Origin: an uncultured Collinsella sp.
GTDB taxonomy: Bacteria > Actinomycetota > Coriobacteriia > Coriobacteriales > Coriobacteriaceae
Length of the DNA: 8,750 nucleotides
NCBI GenBank assembly: GCA_902464495.1
Contig: CABQJK010000055.1
Span: 1 to 8,750 of the forward strand
Direction of reading: 5' to 3'
Under the pieces are notes generated by a model. It had not been told where the DNA came from. It saw only the letters and a program-made list of their open reading frames with translations, and searched no databases. The translations under genes and the position numbers were made by a program. Shown here piece after piece: positions 8,553 through 8,750 of this stretch. The stretch's first letter is position 1; each line of letters opens with the position of its first letter.

Positions 8553-8750
8553 TTAGAGGGCGCCGAGGAGGATGGCGTAGGTGGTGGATTCGCCGAGTTT
8601 GAGCTCGTCGCCGGGATTGAGCTGGGCGGAGCGGCCGGGCTCTACTTGAATACACACACTCGTGGCCCCGTTTACCACCACGGTGCCGTTCGTGGACGAC
8701 AGGTCCTCGACAAACCATGTGCCAGAATCGTCGCACCAGATATGGGCATG
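8553..8750 (-). CDS. FHA-domain protein, C-terminal fragment
   Basis: The minus strand from the window edge reads 65 residues to a TAA stop at 8553-8555; the start lies outside the window. The fragment is the C-terminal half of a forkhead-associated domain, a phosphothreonine-peptide binding module used in Ser/Thr kinase signalling. It opens HAHIW, the strand that normally follows the conserved Ser-Arg, then has the hallmark DLSSTNGTVVVNG (16-28), and ends with NPGDELKLGESTTYAILL (45-62), the last strands of the fold. The domain lies at the very end of the protein. Upstream content, such as a zinc ribbon or membrane part, cannot be seen. Confidence 0.93.
   Translation of the reverse strand, partial: HAHIWCDDSGTWFVEDLSSTNGTVVVNGATSVCIQVEPGRSAQLNPGDELKLGESTTYAILLGAL

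Overview
The window reads like a moderately GC-rich anaerobic actinobacterium of the Coriobacteriia, most probably Collinsella or a close relative. This is inferred from the GC-rich codon use, the single-chain pyruvate:ferredoxin oxidoreductase, a carbamate kinase, a COG1373-type ATPase, and intergenic hairpin repeats of a kind I associate with that group. No rRNA or tRNA is present to confirm it.

Layout: a carbamate kinase gene (arcC, minus strand, 104-1066) with its own terminator (9-38) is divergent from a two-gene plus-strand operon, separated by a 615-base AT-rich gap. The operon holds a DUF3830-like cyclophilin-fold protein (1682-2098) and an unrecognised 174-residue protein (2101-2625). 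Convergent to this operon is a lower-GC minus-strand gene for an AAA_14/DUF4143 ATPase (2786-4147). It has its own repeat-laden promoter and is bracketed by two near-identical hairpin elements (2721-2758 and 4328-4365). Next comes a large nested inverted repeat holding the terminator (4428-4552), then the 1,179-residue pyruvate:ferredoxin oxidoreductase gene nifJ/por (4563-8102, minus). Upstream of nifJ is a gap of about 450 bases with several palindromes. The window ends in the 3' part of an FHA-domain gene (8553-8750, minus).

Two genes fit fermentative energy metabolism. NifJ oxidises pyruvate to acetyl-CoA with reduced ferredoxin. ArcC makes ATP from carbamoyl phosphate. They are separate transcription units and nothing here shows co-regulation. 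The central block (about 2626-4560) looks like an accessory insertion between housekeeping genes: lower GC, flanking repeats, and a lone ATPase with a nuclease-like C-terminus.

The most unusual structures are non-coding: three 18-base repeats at an exact 34-base period over the ATPase promoter, the 29-base perfect inverted repeat nested around the nifJ terminator, and the paired 38-base hairpin elements. No CRISPR array, integrase, transposase or complete defence operon was found.
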